Part shown: positions 10,443 to 21,203 of the stretch, piece by piece | How the letters are laid out: every line of letters begins with the position of its first letter | How positions within the stretch are numbered: the first letter of the stretch is position 1 | Assembly: GCA_036898135.1 (NCBI GenBank) | Contig: CM072511.1 | Coordinates: forward strand, 157,603,153-157,667,152 | Length of the DNA stretch: 64,000 bases | Source of the DNA: Oncomelania hupensis | Taxonomy: Eukaryota > Mollusca > Gastropoda > Littorinimorpha > Pomatiopsidae | Direction of reading: 5' to 3' | Notes under the pieces: generated by a model | Told to the model about the DNA's origin: nothing | Databases searched by the model: none | What the model saw: the letters and a program-made list of their open reading frames with translations, nothing else | Position numbers and translations under genes: made by a program

Positions 10443-10691
10443 ATAGAGTGTACAATTGAACGTAAGTCTAATGAAGGAATGTGCATTATGCTTGGAATTG
10501 TTCACATATATATATGTTTTTGTATTATCGGTTCAATCCTCTATTTATTTATCTTCAAGTTTATTGTATGTTATATTTCTGCCAATGTTTGAAACACATT
10601 TTGTCAATATTATTTACGCTAATAATGTACTTTCTGATGCAACATAACACTATGTAACCTTTGTCTGAATAAAAACATTTTGAAGAAAAAA

Positions 10692-10706
10692 AAACTTCAC
10701 CATCAT
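10692..10706. repeat. Right TSD of LINE-B
   Basis: Exact copy of 8516-8530, placed directly after the A-rich LINE-B end. Confidence 0.95.
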
Positions 10707-11473
10707 TGTTCTTGGTTCACTTCCTCCACCTCTGCCTATTCTGTGTGCACTGATGATATCTTCTGTTGACCATGTCTTGGGTTTTTGTGCCACGCTATTC
10801 AGGCGTTTCCGTCTTCTGCTTCTTCTCCCTCTGGAACGCCAAACCTTCGCAAGTTGTCTCGTCTGTCTGCGTCTTCCTGCTTGTCCACCTCTGACTTCAA
10901 TTTCCCGATGGTTACTGCTATGTTTTGAATTGTCTGCTGTAGACTGTCAATGCTGTGCTCACTTTCACCCGCCGCAATCCTCACTTCTGCAATGTCGTTA
11001 GTCATGCCAGCCAGCGCCTCTGTAAACTTCTTGTTTTCTGTTTCTAATCTGCCACATCGCCTGTCTATTATTTCATATTTCTCCTGCACGATGTCAAAGT
11101 CTGCTCGCAAACTGTTCAAATTCTGCCGCATGCCGCTCATGTCAGTCCTCATCTCTCTAATCTCCTGCAGGATCAATCTTCCGACATCTACCGACACGTC
11201 ATTGTTCGTTTCCATCTTCTTATTTGTTTCAGTGGTGCTGCTGCCGCTCAGTGTACTTGTTCTAGGACCTGGAGCTGGGTTCATTTTAATATCGCCACAG
11301 CAAAGCAAGAGTGTTGTCACAAATACAAAGAATACAATGTCTAACCTGTTGGGAATCACGATTACTTTTGCTTTTATCTTGCGAGCGAAATTGGCTCTTT
11401 TTATCATGAAGCTGATAAAAGTGCTCACAAAACGTCCACACGATGTGCGAAATTCAAGATTATGTACAGGCAT
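10707..11473 (-). CDS. LINE-A ORF1, N-terminal part with 2A-like motif and coiled coil
   Basis: Open from 11473 to 10799 (224 residues), then continued in another frame to the LINE-B insertion (the downstream frame reads WSTEDIISAHRIGRGGG). Residues 44-70 are a hydrophobic run ending LLLCCGDIKMNPAPGP, close to the viral and LINE 2A consensus (GD[VI]ExNPGP) but with Lys for Glu and an extra Ala-Pro, so autocleavage is doubtful. Residues about 95-200 are a heptad-rich coiled coil, then RRDNLRRFGVPEGEE, the conserved entry to the L1-type ORF1 core. The frame change sits near 10800. Confidence 0.8.
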
Positions 11474-11540
11474 TTTGCTGACTGGCCGGCTTACAAAGAA
11501 TAGTGCTCACTCCTTTTGTCACCCAGTTACTTGACTTAGT

Positions 11541-12090
11541 CGATGTGCCGAGCTCTACGAACTGGATCCAACCTGTGTTTTTCCTCCAGGATGACGTCCG
11601 AGATTTTTTAAAAGTCCACTAGGCCTACTTTCTGTTTTTTCCAGAGTCCAGCCAGAAGAGAGAAAATGAAAGAACAAAATCAATGATGTGCACTCAATGT
11701 CTACTTGCCCGTTATATGTGTTGTCTTGTACTTGTCGTTATACTAACCGAGGGCTGTTTGTTACTCGTCTTTCTCCCTCCTGTCCACTGTGGTGTTTTCT
11801 TTCGTCCTATGTAGCTTGTCTAGTACTATAACTTGCTGTATCCTCCTGTAGGCCCACTGGAACCAGAAGATGAAGGGCTTCTTGTCTAAGACATCCAGTC
11901 ACTACATGCAAAGTAGCAACAAATGATTGATTGAAAAGTCCCTTTTCTTCTTTGTCTCAATACTTCAACATATAGGCAAAGTGTGCACTGCAAATATTAG
12001 TAATACAGTAGTACTGTAGCAGTAATCACTGTTCAGCGAGAGCTCTGAAAAAACACGTCCGATCGCCTCAACTGTCGCAGTGCGAATCGA
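11541..12090 (-). other. Probable LINE-A 5' UTR and flank
   Basis: No ORF. Sequence upstream of ORF1 on the minus strand; the 5' end of the element cannot be fixed by reading. Confidence 0.35.
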
Positions 12091-12108
12091 TCTAATGAGA
12101 GAGAGAGA

Positions 12109-12145
<37 letters not shown>

Positions 12146-12236
12146 CGCGCGCGCGCGTATTTGTGTGTATTAGTATGTGTAGTATGTGTTTGTGCGTGTT
12201 AGTGTGTGCGTTCGCGTGTGCGTGCGTGCGTGTGCG
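12091..12236. repeat. (GA)n followed by GC/GT-rich microsatellite
   Basis: GA run to about 12142, then a (GC)n/(GT)n mix. Confidence 0.9.
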
Positions 12237-12427
12237 CGCGGCTGCTTCTATTTGGTTCTTAAAATCAGCCTATTGCCAAGAAAATTGTGTTTACCCACGT
12301 GGCATCGTTAATGTTGTAAGAAGGCATGTGTCACATTTTTTCCCCCTTTGAACTAACAAGAAATGTTAAGACCACGCAGTTTCATTATTTTTCACAGGCT
12401 GACCTATGTTTATTATTTTTCGTTATG

Positions 12428-12482
12428 AGCCTATTATATAGCGCGTTCTCCTCTCAAGAGCTGCTCAAGATACCGGCCAAAA
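12428..12482 (-). repeat. GAGCAGCTC tail module, copy 3
   Basis: Reverse orientation: TATATAGCGCG, then TCAAGAGCTGCTCAAG and a CCGG end. The GCGCTATATA ending is common on L2-mobilised SINE tails. Confidence 0.55.
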
Positions 12483-12629
12483 CAGAACGTACCGCAAGCC
12501 GCCCCATCATGGACACTTACTACAAGCTTTAACAGCAAGCCTTTTTTCGCAGTAGCTGCTTGGAAATTGTGTTTAGGTACTGTTTATTATTGACATTGCT
12601 TACAATCTATTTTAACTACCGCAAGGTCC

Positions 12630-12667
12630 AGGCTAAAACTGTGGCAGCTCAGTGACAGAGCGTACGC

Positions 12668-12702
<35 letters not shown>

Positions 12703-12975
12703 GTAGATTATAGTCACACGACATATAGGTGACTACTGGACCGATATATACTGACACCAGCGGGCCAGTTGTTGGTAAAGGGGAAAATAATATGATCACA
12801 CGTTGACCAATCCGGGATTCGAACCAGCGATCTTTCGGTTACTAGCAAGACGCTCTTACCAACTGAGCTACCCGGCCCCACTGAGCGTACGCCTGCCTCA
12901 CCCGCGACTTAGCTTGGAATCCCTTGGTGGGGCAAGATAAAAGTAGCCAGCTCTGGTTTTTCATTAATGACTTGG
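12630..12975 (+). mobile_element. tRNA-like repeat interrupted by a second SINE
   Basis: With the inner insert (12668-12882) removed, the flanks join as GTGGCAGCTCAGTGACAGAG, CGTACGCCTGCCTC and CTTGGAATCCC. This has the A-box-like and B-box-like spacing of a tRNA-derived head (tRNA-Gly-like by eye). Boundaries are approximate. Confidence 0.5.
12668..12882 (-). mobile_element. tRNA-derived SINE (Thr-like head), full copy
   Basis: The minus strand begins GGGGCCGGGTAGCTCAGTTG (A box) and has GGTTCGAATCC (B box) about 50 bp on. The 3' end is a (CAA)n tail (plus strand 12671-12702). Flanked by a 10-bp TSD GAGCGTACGC (12658-12667 and 12883-12892). A second, internally deleted copy is at 33454-33597. 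The anticodon stem pairs poorly, so it is not a functional tRNA gene. Confidence 0.85.
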
Positions 12976-12978
12976 GTT

Positions 12979-13247
12979 AGTTCCTATCCTATCCTGTCCC
13001 GTAACCCGGAGGTCGTAGGGGCACCACAGATGATCGTTTAACCAGCATACTCCATCTTTCTCTGTCCTCAGCAGCCGTGATGGCTTCGCTCAGTGTCAAA
13101 CCAGTCCATTCTCGAATGTTGTCCTCCCACCTCTTTTTCGGTCTCCCTCTTCTTCTACCTTTTGCACTGTGCCTTGCAGAATAGTCTTTGCAAGGCCTGA
13201 TGATCTGGTGACGTGGCCATACCATCGGAGTTTCCGTTTCTTCACCT
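12979..13247 (-). pseudogene. RTE LINE 3' end (copy 2)
   Basis: Short C-terminal fragment. The minus strand reads GRRRGRPKKRWEDNIREWTG and the RWSMLVKRSSVVP ending, then a short GGATA tail (12981-12992). Severe 5' truncation is typical for this family. Confidence 0.85.
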
Positions 13248-13800
13248 CTTGGGTTAGTTAGTCCTTATTTATAGGGTCCAGCGAACTGCAAAGAGCCGAA
13301 TCAGGACCATAACTTGGTTGAAAGAGGACTCGCCCACGATCCGTATGAAAGATCTGCTGAAACAACCATAATCATAATGGTAACACTGAAGGCACTCCAA
13401 CAGCCGGTCACTTTACAATAAGGGCATCCCGTGCAAGGGACGCTGAGGCTGTACTCTAATTTATCGACACCCCCCTCCCCCCCCCTGTTTACAAAAATAG
13501 AATATAAACATCATTATAAAAAATATTAACAAAACAACATACATATAAAATGCCTAAACTGCTAAGTAATAATACCATAGAAAGCCTTATTGACCATTTG
13601 GCAAAAAGTGTCCAATATCCCCAAGCTGACCCAACAGACCCCATACACAGATGAGAGGTTTTGGGAGAGTTTTCCAGAAAACAAGATAAGTGACTTGTCT
13701 AGCGAAGAAGATAAAAAATAGTAGATTGATAGAACAGATTAAGAACGAGATAGAATAAATGAGAATGACAGAAACAGTGGTAATTTAAGGCACTAAATTC
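13248..13800 (-). repeat. Repeat D, diverged subfamily copy
   Basis: Same landmarks as repeat D, but with the extra GAGTCCTCTTTCAACC-type block before the 3' end and an AACT-type tail, shared with 17749-17945. A poly-C run lies at about 13470-13487. Confidence 0.75.
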
Positions 13801-14779
13801 TTCTCTTTGCCCTGGGGTGATTATCTCCTGTCTGCCATATCGCCAATGGCGGGTGTAGACGTTAAAACTCCCCATGGTGAAGCTCCGAGAGAGACGGCGT
13901 TAACAGTTTATTATGTTTACTACTCATTGTCTACTGTGTGGCTTCTTTACCAAGTAGGTTTACTTTTTGTGTTGTTGGGTAATGATGTTTATCAATGCAG
14001 GAAGTTGCCGTGTATTGCACTAACGGTAAAGTTTACTTTTAGCCGATGACAAAATAAATGAAGAAAGTGGAGTTTGAAAGGAAGCTGTCTCTGGAAGACA
14101 GAAGAGGGGGAAGGGGGGGGGGTCGGAGAAAAAGAATAAAGAATAAGAAGCATGCAAAGGAGAAGGGGGGGGGAAGGGTAGAGAGATAAGGAGGAGAGGA
14201 AGGACGAAGAAGAGGAGAGGAAAGAAGAATGAGGTTTTGTTATACTGTCACGAAGAGGAAATGGATTTAAAGGAAACTGGATTAAAGAAGAGGAGGAGGA
14301 GGAGGAGAAGAAGAAGAAGGAGAAGGAGGAGGAGGAGGAGAAGAAGAAGAAGAAGAAGAAGAAGAAGAAGAAGAAGAAGAAGAAGAAGGAGCAGAATGGA
14401 GGATGAGCTGTGGATTAATAATGTAGATCAAGTTTGTTGAAATAATAGCGCTCACAGAAACTTTCCGAAACCAAAGTAATCAGCTGTTTGGAAACCACCT
14501 GTTGCCACCTTGGGACACACACACTTTTTTTTTTGAAACGACGTTCTGATGACTGTTGTGAAAAAACCAGGGATTATTTTGACACACTTTCCATTTCTTT
14601 GACATTATTTTGACATTTTCAAATTTTTGAAGCTATCCCTAACCCAAACCCTTACCCTTAACCTAACACAGCCCTAATCCTAACGGAACACTGTTTTGAC
14701 GTCAAAATAACGGAATCCGTCAAAAGAAAGTACGTAGAGTTTCAAGTGTATGTCAGAGTAACGACGTTTCTACCTAGCC
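13801..14779. other. Intergenic, with AGG/AAG microsatellite
   Basis: No gene seen. (AGG/AAG)n at about 14290-14393 and G runs near 14105-14180. A degenerate CCCTAA-like patch lies at about 14636-14690. Confidence 0.5.
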
Positions 14780-14873
14780 ACACGCACACACGTACACCCA
14801 CGCACACAGTCAGGCAAGCACGCGCGCGCACGCACACACACATAAACGTACCACACACACCCACACACACACA

Positions 14874-14931
<58 letters not shown>
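14780..14931. repeat. (CA)n microsatellite
   Basis: Imperfect start, pure CA from about 14880. Confidence 0.95.
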
Positions 14932-14932
<1 letters not shown>

Positions 14933-15089
14933 CGTTACGTCAATGGGAGAGGTGGCAGGTTTTAATGAGGTAAGGCGACACCCATGCTGTGTCCCAGGTA
15001 CACCTTGATCCTACCAACCAGTCCCTAGCTACAAGCCTGTTTCTAAAGGGCCACAAGATGACACATTTCACCGTCACCCCAGATCTTTT

Positions 15090-15224
15090 TCCCCCCCCCC
15101 CTCCTCTTGCCCCCCCCCCCCTCCTCCTCCTCTTCTCTCTCTTTCGCTCGCTGCCCTCTCTTTGTCTATTTTTATTCTTCTTCTTCTTCTTCTTCTTCTT
15201 CTTCTTCTTCTTCTTCTTCTTCTT

Positions 15225-15255
<31 letters not shown>

Positions 15256-15321
15256 TTATTATCATCATCATCATTATTATTATTATCATTATTATTATTA
15301 TTATTATCATTATTATTATTA

Positions 15322-15352
<31 letters not shown>

Positions 15353-15480
15353 CATTATTATTATTATTATCATTATTATTATTATTTTTATTATTATCAT
15401 TATTATCATTATTATTATCATTATTATCATTATTATTATTATTATTATTATTAGTATCATTATTATTATTATTATTAGTA

Positions 15481-15541
<61 letters not shown>

Positions 15542-15552
15542 CATTATTATTA

Positions 15553-15604
<52 letters not shown>
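15090..15604. repeat. Compound C-rich, (TTC)n and (TTA/TCA)n tract
   Basis: Poly-C patches, then TTC (15174-15253), then about 350 bp of TTA with scattered TCA units. Long poly-Leu, Ile and Tyr frames in this region are artefacts. Confidence 0.95.
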
Positions 15605-15605
<1 letters not shown>

Positions 15606-15667
15606 AGAGTGAGGGAGGGGAACGGAGTGGGTGTTTAAATGTTTTTTTAAGATATTGACAAAGATAA

Positions 15668-15740
15668 ATGTGTGTTTGTGTGTGTACGTGGGTGAGTGGG
15701 GGTGTGTATGTGTGTGTGTGTGTATGTGTGTGTGTGTCTT
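15668..15740. repeat. (GT)n microsatellite
   Basis: Imperfect GT run immediately 5' of the interrupted repeat D. Confidence 0.9.
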
Positions 15741-16341
15741 ATATGATTGCCAAGTTAATGTTAAAGGTTCTTTCCTCTCGTTGGGGTGCCGGGGGTTTCT
15801 GTTTCTGGAAATGTAGTGCTTTAAATTCCCACTGTCGCTGTCTTTTTTCTTTGTTCTTTCTCATTCCTAATGTGTTCTATCAATCTATAGACTATTTAAT
15901 TTTTCGCAAGACCAGTCATTTACCGTTTTTTTTAAAACTCTTCCGGGACAAAACTCTCATTTGTATGTGAGGTCTGTTGGATCAGCTTGGGAGTATTCGA
16001 CGCTTTCTGCCAAATGGTCACCAGGGCTTCCTATGATATTATTATTTAGCATTGTAGGCATTTTATATGTATGTGTTTTGTTGATATTTTATAATGATGT
16101 TTGTATTCTTTTTTTTTTTTTTTTTTTTTTTTTTGTAAACGGGGGATTACTAAACAAAACACGCACCTTATTTTCCAGATAAGTCTTGAACTTTAAAAAA
16201 AAAATCAGAAGATTGGGGAATTAATGTGACCGGTTTAGAAGGAATGAGAGAGAGAGAGAGAGAGAGAGAGAGTGAGAGAGAGAGAGAGAGACAGAGAGAG
16301 AAAATGTGACCGGTTTAGAAGGAGTGAGAGAGAGAGAGAGA

Positions 16342-16398
<57 letters not shown>

Positions 16399-16413
16399 TT
16401 CGAAAATTAGAGT

Positions 16414-16421
16414 ATACTAGC
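16414..16421. repeat. hAT left TSD
   Basis: ATACTAGC, identical to 17741-17748. Eight bases is the hAT-superfamily TSD length. Confidence 0.93.
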
Positions 16422-16511
16422 TAGAGGGTGGAACCGGTACGATTTCTCAAACCGGTTTTTAACCGGTTTTTCCAATAGAAAACCGCGGTTTAAAACCGGT
16501 TAACCGGCTAG

Positions 16512-17055
16512 AAGTATCCCCACTTTCTGGAAATTTAGTGCTTTAAATTCCCACTGTCGCTGTCTTCCTCATTTACTCTATCCCATTCCTGCTCTGTCCT
16601 ATCACTCTGCTATACTATCTTCTTCTTCGCTAGATCAATGACCTACCTTTTTTCTTGAAAACTCTTCCTGGACAAGACTCCTTGTTTGTGTATGAGGTCT
16701 GTTGGATCAGCTTGGGAGTGTTGGACGCTTTCTGCCGGGTGGTCACTAGGGCTTCCTATGATGTTATTATTTAGCAATATAGAATTTTATATGTATATGT
16801 TTTGTTGATAATTTATAATGATGTTTGTATTCTATTTCGTTTTTGTAACCGGGGTTTCGAGTAGTTGGGGTAAAGCCTCAGCCGTCCCCTACGTGGGATG
16901 TCTTTATTGTAAAGTGACTGGCCAGTGGAGGGCATTCAATTTTCCCACTAGGGTTGTTTCAGCAGATCTTTTATGCTGAGCGGGGGTTGTCCGGTCCTGA
17001 TTTGGCTCGGAAGAGTCCGCTGGACCTAAAGCAACAATCAATCAATCAATCAATT
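16512..17055 (+). repeat. Repeat D copy inside the hAT
   Basis: Starts at GTATCCCCACTTTCTGG, lacking the first ~35 bp of the unit, and ends GGACCTAAAGCAACAATC with a (AATC)n tail. It lies where the transposase frame is lost. Confidence 0.88.
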
Positions 17056-17600
17056 TCCTGGAAGTACTTTCTTCCAGGGACGCTGTACTTGGGATCGAGT
17101 GTTTCCAGTAGATCTTTGAAATACCGACTCTCCACAATTCGGAACGGCTGAAGTTCTTTCACGATGAATTTTGTCACCTTTTCGTTGATTTCGGATGCTT
17201 TCTTGGAGATAGCTGGATATACCTGCTTCTTTTTGAGTGCTTCACTGATTGTCATTTGTTTTGTGTCGCTTTTACTTGTACTGGCACCTCCTTCAGTCAC
17301 AATGCTCTCGTCAGCGCTGCTGGTACACGGACTAGATCTAGCATGTAGGACTTGTGGGTTAGATCTATGGGGTGCAGGGCCCGCAGGCTTGGCTGGCTTC
17401 AGCAGTAGCAAAGGGTGGTGTCGGCGAATGTGTGCATTCAGATTTGAAGTGCCACCGCCAAGTTTAATACTTGCCTTACACTCTTTACAGTAACAGGTAT
17501 TATGGTCAAACTTTCCTGCTTCTGTCTCTCGCAGGAGAAAGAATCTCCAAATGTCAGCTTTCCCACGCGTGTTCGCTACGAATTTCTCTGTTTCTGCCAT
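17046..17600 (-). pseudogene. hAT transposase, BED zinc-finger N-terminal fragment
   Basis: 184 residues from the ATG at 17598-17600. BED-type finger: ADIWRFF, C38-x2-C41, GGGTSNLNAHIRRHH with H57 and H61. A Ser/Pro-rich linker follows, then ISKKASEINEKVTKF and the ETLDPKYSVPGRKYF block, which in ZBED/hAT transposases leads into the catalytic core. Here the frame runs straight into the repeat D tail and stops. The finger could still bind DNA, but no transposase activity is possible. Confidence 0.9.
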
Positions 17601-17740
17601 TTTGCTAGTGCTTTACGGGACGAGTGATGTCTCTTAGAAAAACCGCGGTTTTCCGGTTTTTTAAGGCCAAACCGGTTTACCGAACCGTGAGAAACTCGAA
17701 CCGATTTTAACCGGAAAACCGGTAAAACCGAACACCCCTA

Positions 17741-17748
17741 ATACTAGC
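17741..17748. repeat. hAT right TSD
   Basis: ATACTAGC. Confidence 0.93.
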
Positions 17749-17945
17749 CTCAATGTCCCCTGCGTGCAGTGACCGGCTGGTGGAGTGCCTTCAGTGTTAC
17801 CACTGGGGTTGTTTCAGCAGATCTTTTATGCGGATCAGGGGTGAGTCCTCTATCAGCCAAGTTGTGGTCTTGATTATGTAGTCCTGATTCGGCTCTTTGC
17901 AGTCCGCTGAACCCTGTAAGCAATGAATAACTAACTAACTAAAGG

Positions 17946-18528
17946 TTCTTTATTATGTCAATTTGTTAAGGGACAGATTGAAAGTTTAGACTTTATAATG
18001 AATCAAGAATCTGTATCCTTAATTTAAAAAATAAATTCCTCCCACCCCACTCTATTCCCCCCCCCCCCCCCAAAAAAAAAAAATTAATTAAATTAAAAGG
18101 ACAGAAGTTTTAAAGTTTCATTTCTCTCTCTCTTTCTCTAAACTCAAAATGCCTATAAAGGGTGATAGGAAAAGCGCGAGAACACAGATAAGAGAGCCAG
18201 GACGGTGTGCATACACCTTGGCAGATTAGCATACATTAACCTCTTAGCGGGTAGCGCAGTAAATCCTTGTTGTATTGACACTTGTGTCTGTAGCCTGACC
18301 TGTCTGCGGGGTGGTTCGCCAATGGGGTGAAAACGTCCATGGCCAATAACGCACCGTACCAATGGCTGAAGGTTGGTGCTGTACAATTGTTCCCACAAAG
18401 ATAGCTGCAAGATGGCCGCTATTGCTAGCACTGGGTTCTTATACACGAGAGCTTACGTGCACACCCACTGACGCACGCAAATACACCACATGCAGATTCG
18501 CACATCATTTATGTCATTACGCATCTCC

Positions 18529-18598
<70 letters not shown>

Positions 18599-18600
18599 TG
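17946..18600. other. Intergenic, ending in (CT)n
   Basis: C and A homopolymers near 18055-18080 and (CT)n at 18531-18595. No coding homology. Confidence 0.5.
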
Positions 18601-18689
18601 GTTCGAAGGCGATAATAAAATCGACGAAGCAAAAGCATTTTTTGAAGAGGATGCTCCACCGTGGACTATGTATTGACACTCTGCTACTT

Positions 18690-20100
18690 AGAAGCATCTG
18701 ACCAAAATGGGATGCAAACTGTGTGTAGCTTTTATTGATTTGAGGAAGGCATTTGAAACAATTAACAAATAAACTCTTTTTGCAAGGTTATGTGCACTTC
18801 CATTAAGTTCGTAAATGCATTCCGATCAATGCATCAATCAGTTCTCGCTTGTGTTCTTGTGATTAGTGAACTTACAGAGGCATTTGAGTGCCCTCAGGAG
18901 TTATAAGGCAAGGCTGTATGTTAAGCCCGACAATGTGTTCAGTGATAATTAACGAGCTAGCATAGAGAGTTGCTGACCAGGGCAGGCAAGGAGTGCAACT
19001 CCTGCCTGGTCTTGTTGAGCTGTTCATATTGCTATTTGCCGAATTGGCTTTGCTGTCTTGTTCACCAGCAGGATTGCAAACTCAACTGGACATAGTCAAT
19101 CAAATGTACCAGGAATGAGGGCTGACTGTCAACACCGTTAAGAGTAAAGTCAGGGTTTTTAGACATAGGTGATTTCTTGGGAAGAGTGCAAAATGGTTTG
19201 TCCAGGGAAATGAACTAGAAGTTGTAAACAGCAACGTGTACTTAGGCTTTACCTTTACAGCGGCTATGAACCTCAATGGAAGTGCAAATCAGCTGTCAAT
19301 AAAATATAAAAAAATTTGTTTGGAGTGCTCAGAGCTTATAACAGTCTTGACAGAAAGTTGTTTGACACGATGATTCAACCTATATTATTGTATGCATCAG
19401 AGGTATGAAGATTGTTAGTAAAAAATAACAGAAAATGTACATTTATTTGCATGTAAAAGGTTTCTAAATATAGCACCAAGAACTCCAAACACAATGGTGT
19501 ATAGTGACTTTGGAAGACGCACATTAAAATTAAATGATTATATCAAAGCCTTGAAGTTCTGGTTCAGAATGATGAGTATGCACGACACTGTGTACCATGG
19601 ACAGTAATGTAAAACAAAAAGGGGTGCCTGAATTCAGATCTCTTTTGAAAAGAACTGGCTTTGCCTTCTTGTGGCTGTCCCAAGGTGTAGGTCACGAAAA
19701 GAAGCTTATTTATCAATTTAAACAGAGACTTGTGGAATCAACGAACAAGACTGGAATGAAGACTTAAATGATAGTAACATATTTAGTTAGTACAGGTGGA
19801 TTAAGACAGATTTGAAGACTGTATTAAGCAAAAGTGTTTCAGAGACTCGTTTGAGGCTAGGTATCAGTAATCTGAAAGTATACAAGAATAGATACGTCAC
19901 ATAGTGTGTGTCAAATGACTGTCCTTTCTGCACCTGGCGCTGATGAAACGGAGCTGCACATGTTGTATTTTTGTCACATTGTATAACAGATTTCGTCCAA
20001 ACACATTTAAAGAGATTACTTTTTTTTAAATCACGAAAGACATTTTGTTCAGATGATAGCATGCATGGATGAAAGAATGATCAGGCAGACTTGCATGATT
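18690..20100 (+). pseudogene. Eroded LINE RT related to LINE-A
   Basis: Only frame-broken pieces remain, but they follow LINE-A ORF2 in order. CKLCVAFIDLRKAFE (near 18712-18757) corresponds to the first catalytic Asp block. A palm remnant lies near 18900-19100, then IQPILLYASEV (about 19373), FAFLWLSQGVGHE (about 19660) and a CPFC...ELHML zinc-knuckle remnant (about 19920-19970). Many stops and indels show that it is much older than the copy at 4-11 kb. Orientation is opposite. Confidence 0.78.
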
Positions 20101-20741
20101 TATTTACACATGTTTCCAAATGAGAGACAACAACGAACATTAGGCAGGAGGCTGTTCAAATTAAATGTTTGTGTTTGGAAGTCATGTGTGTTTATGTCAA
20201 TATGAGTGTGGGTTTGGCAAACGGGTGAATGGAAATAATTTATCAATTAAGTAATACATATTGAGTTTGGATCTGCATAGTAATGTGAATGAGATATATT
20301 ATTTTAATTATCAGTTTTTATGAACAGCTATATTCATAACCTGCATGCAAAATAGATGGTTTTATTGTTTTGATTGACCTATTTATTCTTAATATTCCCA
20401 TTGCTTTCCCTTTCCCTTTAATATGAGCAAATTGCTTTATTTAATAAAACATTCTAAAGTCGAAAGGTCTAAAAAAAATCTCTTTCTCTTCTTCTTGATC
20501 GTGTGTGTGTGTGCGTGTGTGTGTGTGGGGGTGGGTGTGCGTGTGTGTGTGTGTAAGAGAGATAGGGAGAGTGTGTGTGTCCGTCCTTGACGTCTTTGTC
20601 ATAGAACTGTTCAGGTATTGTTCTGAAGCAAGGAAAAAGTACATAGCTGCAAGTTCATACTCAACTCCCTCATCTCTTACTCTCTCTCTCCCTCTCCACC
20701 TCTCTTTCCCTCTCTATCTCTCCCTCTTTCTCTCTCTCTCC

Positions 20742-20806
<65 letters not shown>

Positions 20807-21117
20807 GTGATAATAAAAACCACGTTTCAAAAAAAAGAAAAAATATTATTGCCCTTTTAGACTTGGCAGGAAGAAAGGTAGAGGACATATAGATGAGACA
20901 CCTGCCTGTCAGTTCAAATTGTTGTTTGTCTACGTGGGGAGGTAAAGAGAGAGAGACGAAGCATGTACAGATGACAGAAGATGAAAGGAGGCCTGTCAAA
21001 GATTTGACACGTCACAGTATACCTTCTTCACCTCATTGCATTCATACGCGGAAACCTCAAGTTTTATATTATGCGCCATGTGCCTGTCTAATGGCGTAGG
21101 CTCTATACAAGATCGCG
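20101..21117. other. Intergenic, with GT and CT microsatellites
   Basis: (GT)n at about 20500-20554 and (CT)n at about 20680-20806. No gene seen. Confidence 0.6.
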
Positions 21118-21118
21118 C

Positions 21119-21202
<84 letters not shown>
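21118..21202. repeat. (CAT)n microsatellite
   Basis: Pure ATC/CAT run of about 83 bp. Confidence 0.95.

Positions 21203-21203
<1 letters not shown>

Larger units (their letters stand above)
8531..10691 (+). mobile_element. LINE-B: 5'-truncated L1-like LINE inserted in LINE-A ORF1
   Basis: 2.16-kb insert flanked by a perfect 15-bp TSD. It holds the 3' part of an L1/Tx1-like ORF2 (pieces at 8554-9177, 9210-9482 and 9534-10442), a 3' UTR (10443-10667), AATAAA near 10668 and an A-rich end. The 5' truncation lies inside the RT palm, just before the conserved QGDQ-SP motif. Orientation is opposite to LINE-A. It carries one further insertion, a SINE fragment at 9501-9560. Confidence 0.93.
4330..11540 (-). 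mobile_element. LINE-A: APE-type non-LTR retrotransposon, nearly full length, interrupted
   Basis: Read on the minus strand: ORF1 (11473 to 10707, continued at 8530 to 7817), ORF2 endonuclease (7816-6842) and ORF2 RT (6827-4356). The interruption is the plus-strand LINE-B at 8531-10691. Without that insert the element is about 5 kb, normal for an animal LINE. Defects seen are one frame change in ORF1 near 10800 and a short frameshift with stops between the endonuclease and RT near 6830-6845. The clade is not certain from reading alone; the APE endonuclease and C-terminal CCHC knuckle place it in the broad I/Jockey/CR1/L1 assemblage. Both outer ends are approximate. Confidence 0.85.
16422..17740 (-). 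mobile_element. hAT-superfamily DNA transposon, internally rearranged
   Basis: Bounded by a perfect 8-bp TSD. Terminal inverted repeats are TAGAGGGTGGAACCGG at the left and TAGGGGTGTTCGGTTTTACC read from the right end. The subterminal regions are dense in ACCGGTT and CCGCGGTTT motifs, typical transposase-binding clusters. It contains the BED-finger start of a transposase (17600 to 17046) and a repeat D copy (16512-17055), but no catalytic or dimerisation domain, so it is non-autonomous. Confidence 0.9.
15778..17945 (+). repeat. Repeat D copy split by a hAT transposon
   Basis: The 5' half (15778-16147) ends in TTGTAAACGGGGG. After an insertion that includes GA runs (16148-16395), the unit resumes as GTTCGAAAATTAGAGTAT (16396-16413). 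The hAT (16422-17740) follows, and the 3' half restarts at 17749 with CTCAATGTCCCC, running to an AACT tail near 17945. Comparison with intact copies shows the hAT sits exactly at the ATTAGAGTATAGCCTC site. Confidence 0.8.

Noticed and set aside
12816..12878. tRNA-Thr gene
   Set aside because: Anticodon stem does not pair well, it has a SINE body and (CAA)n tail with TSD; called a SINE. The Arg-like heads at 31.8, 42.9 and 58.7 kb are rejected for the same reason.
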